A DNA stretch of 64,000 nucleotides from Medicago truncatula (GCF_003473485.1 NC_053045.1:49642494-49706493); one strand, 5' to 3'; positions 23,795 through 37,040 are shown, counted from the stretch's first letter. Notes: generated by a model not told the origin, from the letters alone. A program made the numbers and translations.

Positions 23795-24870
23795 TAACTG
23801 GAAAAAAACATATACCAGTACCAACACAACAGCTACTTACAAAGAATATCACGATCAATATGAATTACTTTCTGCAATAATAATATAAAAATTAAGTGAG
23901 AGCCTAGCACACTATGTTTCCCTTCTCATGTATGTTTTCCAAATTAATTAATTGAATGTAATAAAGATTTAACCGTATCTATTCAGTGATATCAGTGCAT
24001 AAAATATATTCACTCTAATTGGTAATGTTCGTTGTTTCATGTTCAAGTTTAACCAACTTGCAGCTGAACAAGCAATAGACTAATTCATTCTTATTTGAAA
24101 AATCAGCAATGCAAACAGTAACTGAAGTGGTCATTACTCCTTTCAAAAACAACAAAGCATCCATCTCATTCAATACCATTATTTCTTAGTAAGACTAGCA
24201 TTTAAAAATGGTGTCAAAGTGACACCAGAGAGAAAATACCTAGTATTTAAATATTTTAAACAATAACTTTCTAATATTCAATGGCACTAATCTAAAAGAA
24301 ATTTTGACCAATACACCATATCACAAACAAGCATTTAAACTCACAACAGAATCTTCTATAACTAATCATTAGAGGGTACTAAATTTCCATAATCAACTAG
24401 CCTACATGAGATTACTGCAACTGGTGAACTAGAAACTTGTAAGGGCTGAGTTATAACTTATGCAACTCAAATTATAATCACATATTTAATCTAAGGAGAG
24501 CTTAAAGTTGGATCGTATTGATCCCTCTGAATCAGAATAAACCATACTTTATGATACATTGTCACAGGCTAGTCCCAATATCATATATATAAGAAAGCAA
24601 CCTAATAAACAATCAAACAAATCCTAGTATAGATAACAGCCAAAGATAGAACTCAAAACATATTGAAGAAAACAAATTCAAAACCAATATAAATCAAATC
24701 TTTAATAGCCTATATATAAGAAAACAAAACAACTTTGATTGATAAGATTCATCTATCTTCCCTTATAGCTAGACTACTGAACCAACATTACATATCTTAC
24801 TGGTTTCAATTTTCAAATTTTCGATCAAATCAAACATCATAAACTATAACGAATAACTTCAAACAAAAGA
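23795..24870. other. AT-rich spacer or intron of the CIR_N gene
   Basis: No exon or repeat with clear borders. It would be intronic if the 22.6-22.9 kb exon belongs to the CIR_N gene. Confidence 0.35.
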
Positions 24871-24876
24871 TGATTT

Positions 24877-25587
24877 TCACCTGTAGTATCTATCACTTGC
24901 AACAGCATCTCGACGACTTTGTTCCATTGGATGCCGCCTCAAGGCCCTCTCCCTCTCCTTCTCTTTCTTCTCCCTTTTCAATCTCTCTTCCCTCAACTCC
25001 TCCAATGTCTTCTTCCTTTTCTCACCCTTCCTATCACCACCACCATTTCCACCACCACCAACATCATCATGATGATTGAATTTCTTCTTTTGAACATACC
25101 AAGGCAATTCAACCCCTTTCCCAGCAACACCATAACCTAATTTATATTTCTCATCTTCTGGTCCAACAGCACGAACCGTCTCTCCAGGCTCTTTCCTCAT
25201 CTTCAACTTCTTATAATTCTTCTTCAATTCCTCCTTTTCATCAACAATCTCTCTTTTCGGTACTCGAATTGGATCAAAAATCTTAATTCCTTTAAAAAGA
25301 TTAATATGACCTAAATCACCGGCTTCGGCTTCAATTTCAGGGTTAGCTTCTGATTTAGGTTTGGCTTCAGGTTCGGATTCAGGTGGCGGAATTGTCGGTG
25401 CTAAACCTTTAGCGACACGGAGTTGTTCAAGACGGACTTCCGTGTCACGTTTACGAGATTGTTCGCGTTTGAGCTGTTCTTCTTTGGCGGCGGCTTCTTC
25501 ATCTTTGCGGACTTTTTCTCTGTTATCGAAATTGTAAACGTTCCAGCGTTTTTGAGGGAGGATATTCAAACCGCCATGGCCACCCAT
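24877..25587 (-). CDS. CIR_N-domain protein, LENG1-like
   Basis: 236 residues, single coding exon. The N-terminus (MGGHGGLNILPQKRWNVYNF, then REKVRKDE) is the CIR_N/LENG1 signature. In this family that region binds transcription and splicing partners, and the human relative is leukocyte receptor cluster member 1. The middle is highly charged (EEQLKREQSRKRDTEVRLEQ), followed by an acidic and Pro-rich linker. A conserved block KLGYGVAGKGVELPWYVQKK lies near residues 150-170. The C-terminus is a basic helix (TLEELREERLKREKKEKERE) ending RRHPMEQSRRDAVASDRYYR. Probable nuclear, RNA-processing-associated protein; this is family-based. Start is the first ATG of the only long frame. Confidence 0.85.
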   Translation of the reverse strand: MGGHGGLNILPQKRWNVYNFDNREKVRKDEEAAAKEEQLKREQSRKRDTEVRLEQLRVAKGLAPTIPPPESEPEAKPKSEANPEIEAEAGDLGHINLFKGIKIFDPIRVPKREIVDEKEELKKNYKKLKMRKEPGETVRAVGPEDEKYKLGYGVAGKGVELPWYVQKKKFNHHDDVGGGGNGGGDRKGEKRKKTLEELREERLKREKKEKERERALRRHPMEQSRRDAVASDRYYR

Positions 25588-25799
25588 TTTTTGATTATTT
25601 TACGATTTGCACCTAATACGGGAACGAATGGATTGGGAAATTTGAAGAGCGAAGAGTTTCGATTTCGATTTTGTAGTAGATGGATTGAAAAGGGACGAAT
25701 TTCCGATATATGTTGTGTATCAGTGAAAGCTCTGCGAACCCTAACTTGATGAAGGAACAAGATGATGGCCTCTAATGAGAAAATAGTGATTATTTTTTA

Positions 25800-26035
25800 G
25801 ATTGTTTAAATACTTTTTTTTTTTTGGATTAGTAAGTTTTTTTTTTTTGAAGGAAATATTGTCATCAAGTCACGCTTTTATCTTTGATTTTAGGTAAACT
25901 CACGTGTAATTTTGAAGTACGTTTGATACATTATAGAAGAAAAAAAATTCTAAACTTTTATGTGAGAATTTATTAAAAATGTGACGGTTACGTAAACGAC
26001 CAAAAATCATGACGATTTTTTTTTAAAGAGATTAA
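25800..26035. other. Upstream spacer of the CIR_N gene
   Basis: T-rich, with two long T runs (25815-25824 and 25840-25849). No feature beyond this. Confidence 0.3.
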
Positions 26036-27226
26036 GGCGATGTATTGAATTAGGATTCTATAAAATTTTAAAAGATTTTTTAATTATAAAAAAGTCTTGT
26101 GATATTCAATCAAGATTTTTTGCAACTTAAAAAAAATATTGTGGTATTCAATCAATACTCTTTGTCATTTTAAAAAAGTCTTGATGTATGCAATCAAGAC
26201 TTTTCATCACCTAAAAAAAGTCTTGTGATATTCAAAATCATTCAAATTTTGAAGGATTGTTTAAATTGGATTTTGATGAATTTTGTGGGATTTTATAGTG
26301 TAATTTTAACAAGAAAAAATCTTTCATGAAAAGATGAGATTTCTTGTTGGTTTTATTTTAAAAGTTACTATCTTTTTCTTCTCTTTTCTCTCTCTCCCTC
26401 CCCCTCCTTATTCTCTCATTTCTCTCTTTGTTTCTCTGTCTCTCCATTCTCTCTCTCATCTCTCATCCCCCCTCTCTCCCTCTCTCTATCTCATAAAAAA
26501 ATAAAAAATTGTATTGAGAATATTATGATAGAGAGTATGTCGTAATCAATGTTCTTCAAATCGAGTGTTAACTCTCCGTGATTACCTAGTTTACGTTTTT
26601 AGGTACAAAAATCGTGTTAACTCTGAGGTAAACTCGATTTCTGGTAAAATCGGAAGGTTTAACGAGTTTGACTGAGTTAACACTCGGTAAACTCGACCGA
26701 TTTGTAATGGCTGACACAATAATTTTTTTTTGAAAGATTTGTAAGTGCTGGCATAATTTTAAATATGTACAATTGAATTTTGTGGGAATAACATTTTTAA
26801 CAAATAACAAATGTGTATTGAGAATAATGTGTTAGAGTGTTTTTTTGCCCTTTAAAATCTTATAAAATCCATAAAATTCTTAAAATTTGAAAATCAATAG
26901 TAAAAGAATTTTTTGTTGGTTTTATTTTTCTTTATTCAAACGCTAGAATTTATTTATTCATTATTTATATCATTCACGCTTGTAAGTTTGTTCTTTTTCC
27001 CCTAAAATTCATTGAATCCTTTAAAATTTTAAAATCACATAAAATCCTTTGAAATCCTTAAAAGTCAGTGTGATAAATCCTTTAAAATCTTGAATGTATA
27101 AAGTCTTTTACATAAAAAGTCTTTTAAAATCTCACATAATCAATACAATCTCAAACAATCTTTTAAAATCTTAAAGACATTTTTTATTAAAATAGTCTTT
27201 TAAAATCATAATCCAATACACCTCTA
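26036..27226. mobile_element. About 1.2-kb non-autonomous TIR element
   Basis: The left end (CGATGTATTGAATTAGG) and right end (TAATCCAATACACCTC) are inverted partners. Long AT-rich arms follow, made of AAAAGTCTTGTGATATTCAA-type subrepeats on the left and TCTTTTAAAATC repeats on the right. The centre has a CT-rich microsatellite (26380-26490). There is no transposase. A second end of the family lies at 63001-63270. The long arms suggest a Mutator-like MITE; superfamily uncertain because no target duplication was confirmed. Confidence 0.6.
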
Positions 27227-29506
27227 ATTGCTGAATTTTTTTTGAATGACTGAAAACATAATTTAAGATTTTTTGGGATCTAAGCTTATTTAATCTAAAA
27301 TTGATGAAATTTTCTTTTACTAAGAATTTGTTCATATTTGTTCTCAAGATAGTATATTTTTTTTAATCTTTCTTCTATAACTTCTCTTCTCTAAAATATC
27401 ATAACTATTATTTTAAAATAAAATAAAATATCATATCCATTTCTTTTGCCCGCAAAAAAAAATAAATAATAAATCATCTCTCTCTAATATGGTAGATTTG
27501 AAAGAGACAACTCAAATATGTGGATAATAAAGTAGATAATGAATCTGGACCAAAAAAAAAAAAGTAGAGAATGAATGTTGATCTAGATTTTTTTACCTTG
27601 TAAAATTGAAGGACTTGGAGTTGTCATGACCGAAATCTATCTATTCCTTTTCTTACGAAGTATTTTAAATTTGGTCAATGCTATTTTGTATTTTTAAACT
27701 TTTATTGTATCGAGAGGATTCACTAGAAAATCGCACTACAAGCTCACCATTGCTTACGAGTCATGACTGGAAGCTGCGGAAGTTTGGTTTGGAATGATAG
27801 GGTGAATACGAGAGAGAAGGGGAAGAAGAAAAGGGATCAAGCATTATTCCCGGGCAAGTTCAAGTGAGCTTGTAAATAAAATGGTTGAGTGGAGGAGTGC
27901 TGAGTTCAGAGCCCTCACCTTTCTCAACTCTCTCCCCCTATTCACCTGCAGCAGTAAACTATGCCCCAATCCCTTGCATAATAGTAGTCTAGTCTCCATT
28001 ATATAACAAGCTTTCAAAGACAAATGTGTGTTAAACTACATTAAAAACGGTTGGGGTACAGTAGCAATTTTGTACAATTTACAATTAAACATAACTTTAA
28101 TTCACTTGTTCAATAAAACATGGCTCAGGCTATAGGTCTCCCACCGTGAGCAAGCGAAAAAAATAACTTTTGACGGTCAGATATTAAAATTCTATGATTG
28201 TTAACATACACCAACAACACCATATACTTTTTAATTCTCGCTTTGTTCTCTCTTCTCCATCTTCAACCTGCTTTCTCTGTTTCTCACCCAAAAATTCAGA
28301 TTGGCAGCAACATAAGTTTCAAATAGAGTTGACATATAAGTTTGGTCGAACGCATCTTCCGTTGATATGAAGCTTTGCCATTGAAACCAATATATTTTTC
28401 TTTGAAATACCATCGTGCTTCCATGAAAGAGTAATGAGATAATTTTTTTAAAAAAACTTAATGAATTTATTTAACCAATTTAAGTGTGGAAGATTCAAGT
28501 TTTAATAGTTTAAAAAAGAACAAAAATGAAATTTAGTGACAAAATTTTGATTTTTCGAAAGCTTCACACATCTTTCAAACCTCTCAACCACCTTTTGGGG
28601 CTTTTAGGAACCGCAAGCAAATACCATTTTTCTTTTTTGCAGAAGATGCAAGCAAATTATTGAACAAACAGAAAATCCATTGTTTGGATATTAATAAAGG
28701 AACACAAGTTAATTAGTTAGGTTATTTATTTTTTCTTTAACAATTTCCTTTCATTATATTAATCTTGAACTGGGACATTCCCCTTCCTTTGTTTTCCAAT
28801 TCCTTGTCAATTTTCACAATCAATTATGGATTGATTATCGCAAGAGAGAAAGATTTGTTCTGAAAACGAAAGTAGTTGAAGGAGAAAGAGAAGAGTAAGA
28901 ATGGAAATTGATAAAGTGTTGGTAGTGCATCATAACAATCTTAAAAGCTTACAATCTAATAGTTAATAATACTCTCTCACCGTGAGAGACCTATCAAGGT
29001 CACTCACTCACCCTAGAAGGCACCATAAAACATAACTTTATTTCAAACATAATACACTGAATCTGCCTTGGGTTATGACACTTTTCGCTCACAAATAGAC
29101 ACTGAGTGTCACATTTGATGTAAAATATATTCTCATTCATGACAAAAGTATGGTCACCATTCAAAGGAATAATGATAAAATACCATATCCAAGTAAGCCA
29201 AAAACCCAGGTGAAACTTCCAAATCTGATAATATTATCTTCTAATTTTTGGACGTAACAAGCCTTCAACAATATTCACCAACCTGAACAAGACCCATGCC
29301 TTTGACTACAGCGGAGAAGAGGCCCAACCTCTATCTCAACAAGTCTATGCTTTCAAGTTTCAACAATGCCTCATTTATAAATTCCACCAGTCACAAGCCT
29401 CAAAGAACGAGGAACTGAGCAAGACATTCACCCCAATATCCATTGATTATGTTGAAGAGTAATTCGAAAATGTAGATCAAGACTCAGGACCAAAGTGGCT
29501 CAACCA
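27227..29506. other. Spacer with no gene seen
   Basis: AT-rich. Short ORFs such as 28231-28413 (-) lack family resemblance. A CGTGAGAGACCT-like word near 28980 and CCGTGAGCAAG near 28144 are too short to interpret. Confidence 0.4.
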
Positions 29507-32500
29507 TCAAAAAATGAAATCACTAAGTTGTGTACGTTTGCCTTTGTGGCCATTCCTTTGTACGATATATGCACTTTCTTCTGCACCTGCATTCAAACAA
29601 TTCATCCTGTGCCTGACCCAAGGCAAAAAAAATAAAAAATATTTGAGCGAAACAAAGAAGACTGAAATAATGAGCAGAAAACATGAAATGAAATTATACT
29701 GTTTCACCATTTTCCATAGTAATATTTGAAAACAAAAAGCAAAAATGAAGGCGATAATTTTCTAATTATTAATGTCGAAAAATAAGAATAAAAATTCCTC
29801 AAACCAAAAAGATAATAAATAAATATTAAAAAAAACCTTAATTATATAATCAACAGAAAAAATTACATTTTAAAAACCAATTATGATTTTATTTATTAAG
29901 GGTCATACTAACATGTGTCCTGTTAAGGATTCCACAAATAACAAGTATTTATCGGGAAAAATTTATTTTCAAATTTTTGAGAAATAAATTGACACAATTT
30001 CCAATAGATAATTTCAATTTTTGGTATAGGGCACATGTTAACATTTCCCATTTATTAAATATAAAAAATAGGAAATGGTAGCATAATTACCCGCTTATAT
30101 ATCCCCAGGCATGTAACCAAACATGGCCGCTGCAAATATTTTAGCATTTTGTGCCGAAACATTTAAATTCCAGGACATTTAAGATACCTACAAACCAAAC
30201 ACCTAATGTTAAGGAGTAGAGAAAATACTTACCATGTGAAGTGGTCTTCACAGCATATAGAACCCGATATAATTGAAAACCCGGCGCCTTTCCTTCACAA
30301 GACAAGTAAAACATGTTTGTATTAAGCTAATAAAAAAAGAAGAAAATGGGATAAAAGTTGACATCACATAAAACATAAACACTAAAGACTAACATATCTG
30401 TATTCTGTACATGTATGTATGCATGACAGCAGATATCACAGTTAAATATTGAACTGATATTCTTCTGACCCTATTAACCAAAAGTCTGCCTTTATAGTAC
30501 AACAACAACAACATATTTGGATCAAACTACGCCATAGTGTTCTATCATAAACCATATTTGGATCCAACTCATTGAATAAAAAGGGGGAACCTTGTGCTAT
30601 AAAGCTCCCGCTTAGCGGAGCTCAATGCAGAAAACATTTTATAAAACCACATTGTTTGAAAGTAAATTGACGAGGACTATGATATAAGAAACTGAAGATA
30701 CCTACCATGTTGCAGTATACATGTCATAGAACTTTTCAAAGGCTTTATCGAAGCAATAGTGACAAACCAAGAGATCTTTGATGTCAGTGACCTTGCAAGT
30801 TGACTTGCAGCATTTAACCTATAGCAACATAAATTGACATGAGCTGATTAGCTGTTGGATGAAAAGAGGCTGCCAATCAAAGATGTCACGTTAAACATGT
30901 ATAGGCATCCAACTTATAGCAACACAGCTTAACATGAGTTCATAAGCAGTAGGGTGCTAATTCGAGTCATTCAAAGATGTGTTACACATAACACGTTTAT
31001 ACATACATGATACCTACTTGATCATATCTCTTGAGTTGCAAGACCCACGTACCTTGGGTAAAGTGGTTTATAGGGAATCTCTCTCTCTCATAGACAACTA
31101 CAGCTGGTCAAATAATTGATCTAAGATAGACTCTAATACCATCTTAAAATTTGAGCTGTAAGTCGAACTCAATCCCAAAGCTAGCTCAAGAAATGAGGAT
31201 TGCCCATGTCTTAGTAAGAATTAATTAATTTGAACATATCTCTAACCAACATGGATCTCAACAAGCAGAAATCAGTAGCGCAAATGGAGGGAGAGAGATT
31301 AATTAAATATGCGTGACCAGACTACGTATGCAAAGACTTGCGAAAATCACTAGGAAAAAGCAGACAACAATAACTACCGCCATTGATCCATGCCATATAG
31401 ACTTGACAAGGTTATAGAGGGAAAGCAAGAAAAAATTATAGGCCAAACAGTTGAGAGGTTTAGAAATAATGGTCTATCTTTGGCGCTAATATGATAGATA
31501 CAATGTTTAACTTACATAATTTATAAACAATGTTTTCTTTGTGGATGGATTAGTGTATATATATGCGTTAGCGCAATAGAAAAAGCGGACCGTGCCCATC
31601 CGCACGCTAGTATCAATAACATGAACAAAGGCAGCAAATTAAGGAACGAACAAAGAAGGCATTAAGTTTATATACTACATAGTTTATAACTTAATAAATG
31701 TTTAACTTACATCTAGTGGGGAAAATCTTGATTATTGTTATTTTTGTTGTGTATTGGTAGATGAAATATTTTATGGTCAAGATTAATACAATATTTAACT
31801 TCAAATATGATAGATACTCACGTTAAACTGCATTCATATATATAAAGTGAAAATTTAGCCTTTATTCAAGTAATGCATTTTAAAGGAGAAAACTCACCAG
31901 ACGTTTTAGCTTGTGTGAGTAATATTTTTGATGCGAAGGGTGTGTTCTTATATGATCATCCAAGTGACCTGCCCTGGAAAATAGGAATATTAGAATTCAT
32001 TAGAATGCAAAAACAGAGTGAAAATATCACCTGTGGGAGTTCAGAAAGATCACGAAGGAATGCATAGTAATATCTACATCTATGATTGCATCCGTGCATT
32101 GTTTTCGTGCTTTAGTTTATGTTCCACATTTACAAATCAGCACCAACAACAGCACCAGCTATAAGCACATAATAATTTGACAGAAAAAGCTGCTTATTAT
32201 ATCAATCAAAAGTGCATTGCTGTTTAAGAATGGGCATTAAAAACATCTATTATTTATTGGTGCATAGCATCAATAACCAGCATTCTTACGGATACAATCT
32301 TTGCCCGATTGTCATTATACATTGATAGTTTCCATGCCGATAATCATCTGAATTAATACACTTGAAAAGAGAGGGTAGATACAAAAACTCTTAGATGCTG
32401 CTTTACATAGTCACTTGTATATCTGAGACATGGCGCCTAGTCAGAGTATAAATTTTAAGCTTACCCATCACAAAGAACAATACTACAGTCGATGCATGTG

Positions 32501-35483
32501 GCCAGATTCAATGAGCTGCGGCATGTATTACAGTTTGCAGCCAACAAGTCTTTACCAAGCTGGTGGCATCTGCACAAAAAAATCAATCAAATCTGCTGAG
32601 TTTGCTTCACTTCTATGGCGATCTTCACATAAGAGCAGATAAATGTTGACCCACTTAAGAAGTACATTCATTCAACAACATATTTTCTTCAGAGAATTCA
32701 ATGAAAAGCATTAAAGCATACACATATACATTAAACAGTAGTACAACTACGAACAATGAATTAGTTTCCACAGTTGAAAATAAAATTTGAAAAGAAAATA
32801 TTTAAGCCATTCTACCTAAAAGGCTAAAACACATCTCCCTTTATGCTCAAGGAGCACTCAGGAAAAAATTATTTTCTCTAGGGCCATACACAAATTCACC
32901 AATAAGCATTGAGCATGTGGACTTCTCAACAATAACATATATTTATCATTCACATTCCTAATAACCCAACAACGCAACATGCACACTTCATAATATCAAT
33001 TGACCAAGAAGAAAGACTGGACAAAAAGGTAAACAATACTGTAGAAAACTTGATAGTAAACAAAGAGTGATTTAGTACTTGTCTTGGTATCAAGCTAGAG
33101 AATGATAAAATAAAAATAGAGCGCGAGGAACATAGAATTGCCAAGGCAATTAAAAAGAAATTTACAAACCTTCTATACAGCCCAAGAAGATCCTTTGGAA
33201 TGGAACTGGATCTATTACTTCTTCCCACAGTAATCTGTTTTATAAAAACAAATCATTACCAAAAAAGAAAGAAGGTGAACTCCTATGCAAATATAGCATT
33301 GATGACAAACCTCACTGCAACTCTTCACTAGACAATCTTCAGCTAAGTGGCCAGGTCTTTGACATTTCCAACTACAGTAAAACAAAACCCACATAACAAA
33401 AGACCAAATCAGAAAGAGGGAAGTATGCAGAAAGTAAAATATTAAACCATTTTCTTTATTTGTCATGACAGTTGAAAAACTAGTGACGTGTCAAAATTCT
33501 ATAAGCAGAGAATGGTGTTCGAGGGAGAGATATACCATTCATAAGTAGAAAGACTAGATCTCGTTTTTGACCAGCGGTGCCGATTATAATCCCAGGTATC
33601 ATCGCTAAAGACAGGAGCTGGTAAGGCATCTCTAATTCCAGATGAGGAGAAATCTTTAGCTTGGTCATGGGAGAAATCTTCAGCTTGGTTATGGGAGGTT
33701 CCCTAAAATTATTATGAATGAAGAAGTGAATATTTAGGACTTAGAATGGCTAGTACCTCTAGACAATTTTTTTAAGGAGAAATACCTCATTGAGTTTAAG
33801 AACTTCCAAAAGTTCATTTTTGCACTCCATGCTACAGACATCATCATCTGTCTATAAAAGCCAACAAATATAATGCACAGCAAAACTTGTAAAGTAAAAG
33901 TTGAAGTGAATATTTACATCATATAACTTACCTCATTGCATATATATTCACCATATCTTCCACATATAAGACAAACAGGTTCTCCAGATACAGGAAAACG
34001 CTGCTCATTTCTACTTTTGACTCCATTGATGGATTCTTCTTTGTGCCCTTAAGAAAGCATTCAAATTCAATGAGACAAATACATACATTGCTTCATAAAT
34101 GGTAAAATGGAAACAACAAACAAAAATTTCAAAAGGTGCAAAAGCAGAAGCTTAAACTTGCAGATTACTAAACAAACCAGAATTTGGAAGAGTACGAGTT
34201 TCCTCACATTCCGAAGAATCACTTTCATCACCTAAGTATCCATAAATATGATTGAAAATTATTAGAAGCATATACAGCTTGTCAACTAATAACAGGTTTT
34301 TATCAAAACTTTCTTAGACAGGAAGCAACTGTGTACCAGTATATGAAACTACTCTTTATCCCAGGAAAAACTAATAACTAATAGGCATGTTTCATTCCCA
34401 AAAACTAAAAATAACTGAAAATTAATTAAAGGAGCAAAAACAAGATGAAGTAACAATGAGTAGCAAAATTACTAAAAGAATCGAGAATATCGGCTCCAAG
34501 CTTCATATGCATACAATATTATAGAAGATTTTAACCATTTTCTCCATCAAATACTTTCTCTTCGGGTTGAACGTTTTTTTTTAACAAACAAACTTTTGGT
34601 TTGAATATTCTAAACAGGTCAGATCAAATCCAAAATTTTCCATATCATAACGTCAACTAATAAATCAGAGTTTAATGAGCATAAATTGTCAGTGCAAATT
34701 TGTTTTACAATAACATCCATTAGATTATATAACTATGAATTTTAGTTTTTTTTATCTGCGACAAGAATATAAAAAATATTTTAAAAACTCAAAACAGTAA
34801 CAGTAAACTAAAGTTATACATAAATTATCAGAAAACTCACTTGCATAATCCACCAAGGATAGAGCAGAATTAGATTTTCCCTGGCACAAAAAAAGCAAAA
34901 CGTGAAAAGGAATAACAGAAGAGCAACCTTCAAAAATAAGATAAAATGAATCCAATTTCAAAGTACCAAGACATCTTCAGTCAATTCAACACGATCACAG
35001 TTCTTAGCTGAATCAACTTCTTTCCTGATCAATAACAACTTATCATCATCATCATGTTTGAATCCACAAAAGCTACAAAAAAAAAAAAAGTCGAAAATTG
35101 CATAATGCATGAAATTGATTTTACCTTCTCTTTAGAATGTAATCAGTGTGCGACATAGAGGAAGGATCATCATCAACGTCATTCTTATGGTGATTGTGAC
35201 GGGATTGCGGTGGACGGGGATGGCGTCGGCGTTTGAGGGAAGCAGTGGGAGCCGGAGCCGGAGGTGGTTGGTCGTCGGAAGTAATGTTACCGGTGGCGAT
35301 GTTGTAAGCTGAAGAATATAAAATCGGTGAGTGAAAGATAGATAGAGAGAGATGGAATTGGAATTGGAATGAGGAAAGAGATATGGGAAATAAACCATGG
35401 AGATTCTGAAGAACGGAGGATAGACTTAAGTTTCTGTTATATGAGATTGAAGGATTCTTGTAGAAATTTGTTCGATTTGACAT
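29507..35483 (-). CDS. Multi-zinc-finger protein: zf-HIT, CCHC knuckle and Cys-rich tail
   Basis: 469 residues from 16 exons (minus): 35396-35483, 35125-35308, 34967-35072, 34841-34880, 34178-34231, 33932-34047, 33786-33851, 33536-33702, 33311-33371, 33170-33234, 32465-32569, 32031-32109, 30706-30818, 30233-30292, 29507-29612. That is 15 blocks located with certainty, all GT-AG with consistent phase. An HIT-type finger at about 183-206 ([23 protein letters not shown]) closely resembles that of plant DEAD-box helicase RH41/DDX59. No helicase follows. Instead there is a CCHC knuckle, C274-C277-H282-C287 ([14 protein letters not shown]). A Cys-rich tail from 317 follows ([64 protein letters not shown]). 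The N-terminus is low-complexity and basic ([11 protein letters not shown]). Probable nucleic-acid-binding or complex-scaffold protein; actual role not known to me. Count the exons as 15; the header figure of 16 in the overview is approximate. Confidence 0.82.
30834..32020. other. Long intron of the multi-zinc-finger gene
   Basis: AT-rich. It includes CTCTAATACCATCTTAAAAT near 31131, a decayed tRNA-Met-type primer-site look-alike on the minus strand, hinting at LTR debris. No exon recognised. Confidence 0.3.
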
Positions 35484-36762
35484 TTCCCGAAATATTTCGA
35501 GAAGAAATAAAATTCACCAAACCAGTCCTGGAAAAAACTCGCGAAGGAAGGAGAGGGGTTCGTTATTTTAATAGAACATCCACAAGAAAACTACTCTTGT
35601 CGCTTTTCAAATTGCTCGTTTTGCTCTTCTTTTTTTCTTCCGATTGTTGTTGGCTTAACGGAAGCTCAAATGCCATTCAACTTTTCAGTGATGTTAGACA
35701 CTTCATAAACCAATTTAAAAAGTGTCGACAAGCGGAACTATATGCTGCTGGAGTATGTTTTGGTCCAATTTAAGAAGTGAGAAGAGTAATGATAATATTT
35801 GCATAATTATTGAGTTGTGACAACATTTCTTTTCTCTATCTTTATTGATAAAAAACAATAGAGAAAAAAATAAGAGAGAGAGTAAGATACAACGAGTGTA
35901 TGGGAGAGATGTTTATAAGTTAAGTTGTCTCAAAATGATAGTACAAGTACAAATATCATTGTTAATAAAAAGTAAGAAAAATATTTATTGTGAGAAGTGA
36001 GAGGATTACATGGTGACCGTAGGATTGAGAAGTACACATCAGAGATTAAACGACTCATTAAAAAGTGTACATGAAATCTTAATTCTTTGTTTTTGGGGTG
36101 TTACATTCCTGGATGGTTCTCCTTCTCACACACTGACAACCCTGATTTTTTCTCTCAAATTCATCTATCAATTTTTGGGATCTAGATTAGCAGACTTTAG
36201 TGCGCCAAAGTTACCATAACTTTGGCTCAGTCTCAACTGTTGAATTAATCATGCGTTCCAGATCAATGACATGCGTTTCAGATCGATGTAACAAGTTCTT
36301 TAAGGGCATTGGTCACATAATCCATAAAAAAATTGTCTTGAAAACACAAGGTGTTACTTTTGTTAAGGTAACGAGTACACCATTTTTATTTTATTTTTTA
36401 AAAAGACCATTTTTTTTAAGGGTCTTGTTAACAAGTGCCCTAAGAATATTGTTTAAGAAACTCACAAAAAGAAATTATGTCTTGAAAATACAAGTCAAAC
36501 ACTTGTTAAAGTCATAATCGTACAATTTCCAATACAAAAATTGCTACTTTTAGATGCTTAAACAATGCCCTTACTTGTTAGCATTTTCCTTTTTTTAATA
36601 TAAAGTTGCTTCTTTTGGTATCTTAATCACCACTCACTCTCAAAGTCTCAGATTCGATTTCTCTTGATGCTAATTTCTATGACTAGTTTAACTTCTTAAA
36701 AGCAAATCACTACTCTTACGACACTCCATAGCATTCTCTATAAAATTTATATATAAATTAAA
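35484..36762. other. Spacer upstream of the multi-zinc-finger gene
   Basis: The plus ORF at 35369-35773 overlaps the first exon antisense and lacks family resemblance. Further ORFs at 36010-36219 and 36200-36517 look random. No gene called. Confidence 0.4.
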
Positions 36763-37040
36763 GGTTAAATACCACTTTTGGTCCTTTTAGTTTAACAAGA
36801 TTCTCAAGTTAGTTCTTTTAGTTTTGAAAGTTTCAACTGGTCCTTTTAGTTTAACATAATTCCCAAGTTAGTCCTTTAAGTTTCAAAAGTTTCAAATAGG
36901 TCCTTTTAGTTTGACAGAATTTCCAAGTCAGTCCTTTAAATTTCAAACTAAAAGGACCTATTTGTGTCCCAAATTAGTCATTTAAAGTACTAACTTGGGA
37001 ATTCTGTCAAACTAAAAGGATCAAAAGTGGTATTTGGCCT
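36763..37040. mobile_element. Hairpin element with internal tandem repeats
   Basis: GGTTAAATACCACTTTTGGT at the left is inverted at the right (ATCAAAAGTGGTATTTGGCC). The left arm carries three tandem units of a roughly 60-bp repeat beginning GGTCCTTTTAGTTTAACA. One inverted copy lies on the right (AACTTGGGAATTCTGTCAAA). Non-coding. Confidence 0.7.

Noticed and set aside
26380-26490. CT-rich tract as possible promoter element
   Set aside because: It is the microsatellite centre of a TIR element and no gene starts nearby.
35369-35773. 134-residue plus-strand ORF next to the multi-zinc-finger gene start
   Set aside because: Overlaps the first exon antisense, composition is like the surrounding spacer, and no domain is visible.
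36010-36517. Two overlapping plus ORFs
   Set aside because: Different frames, no splice context or family resemblance, AT-rich spacer.
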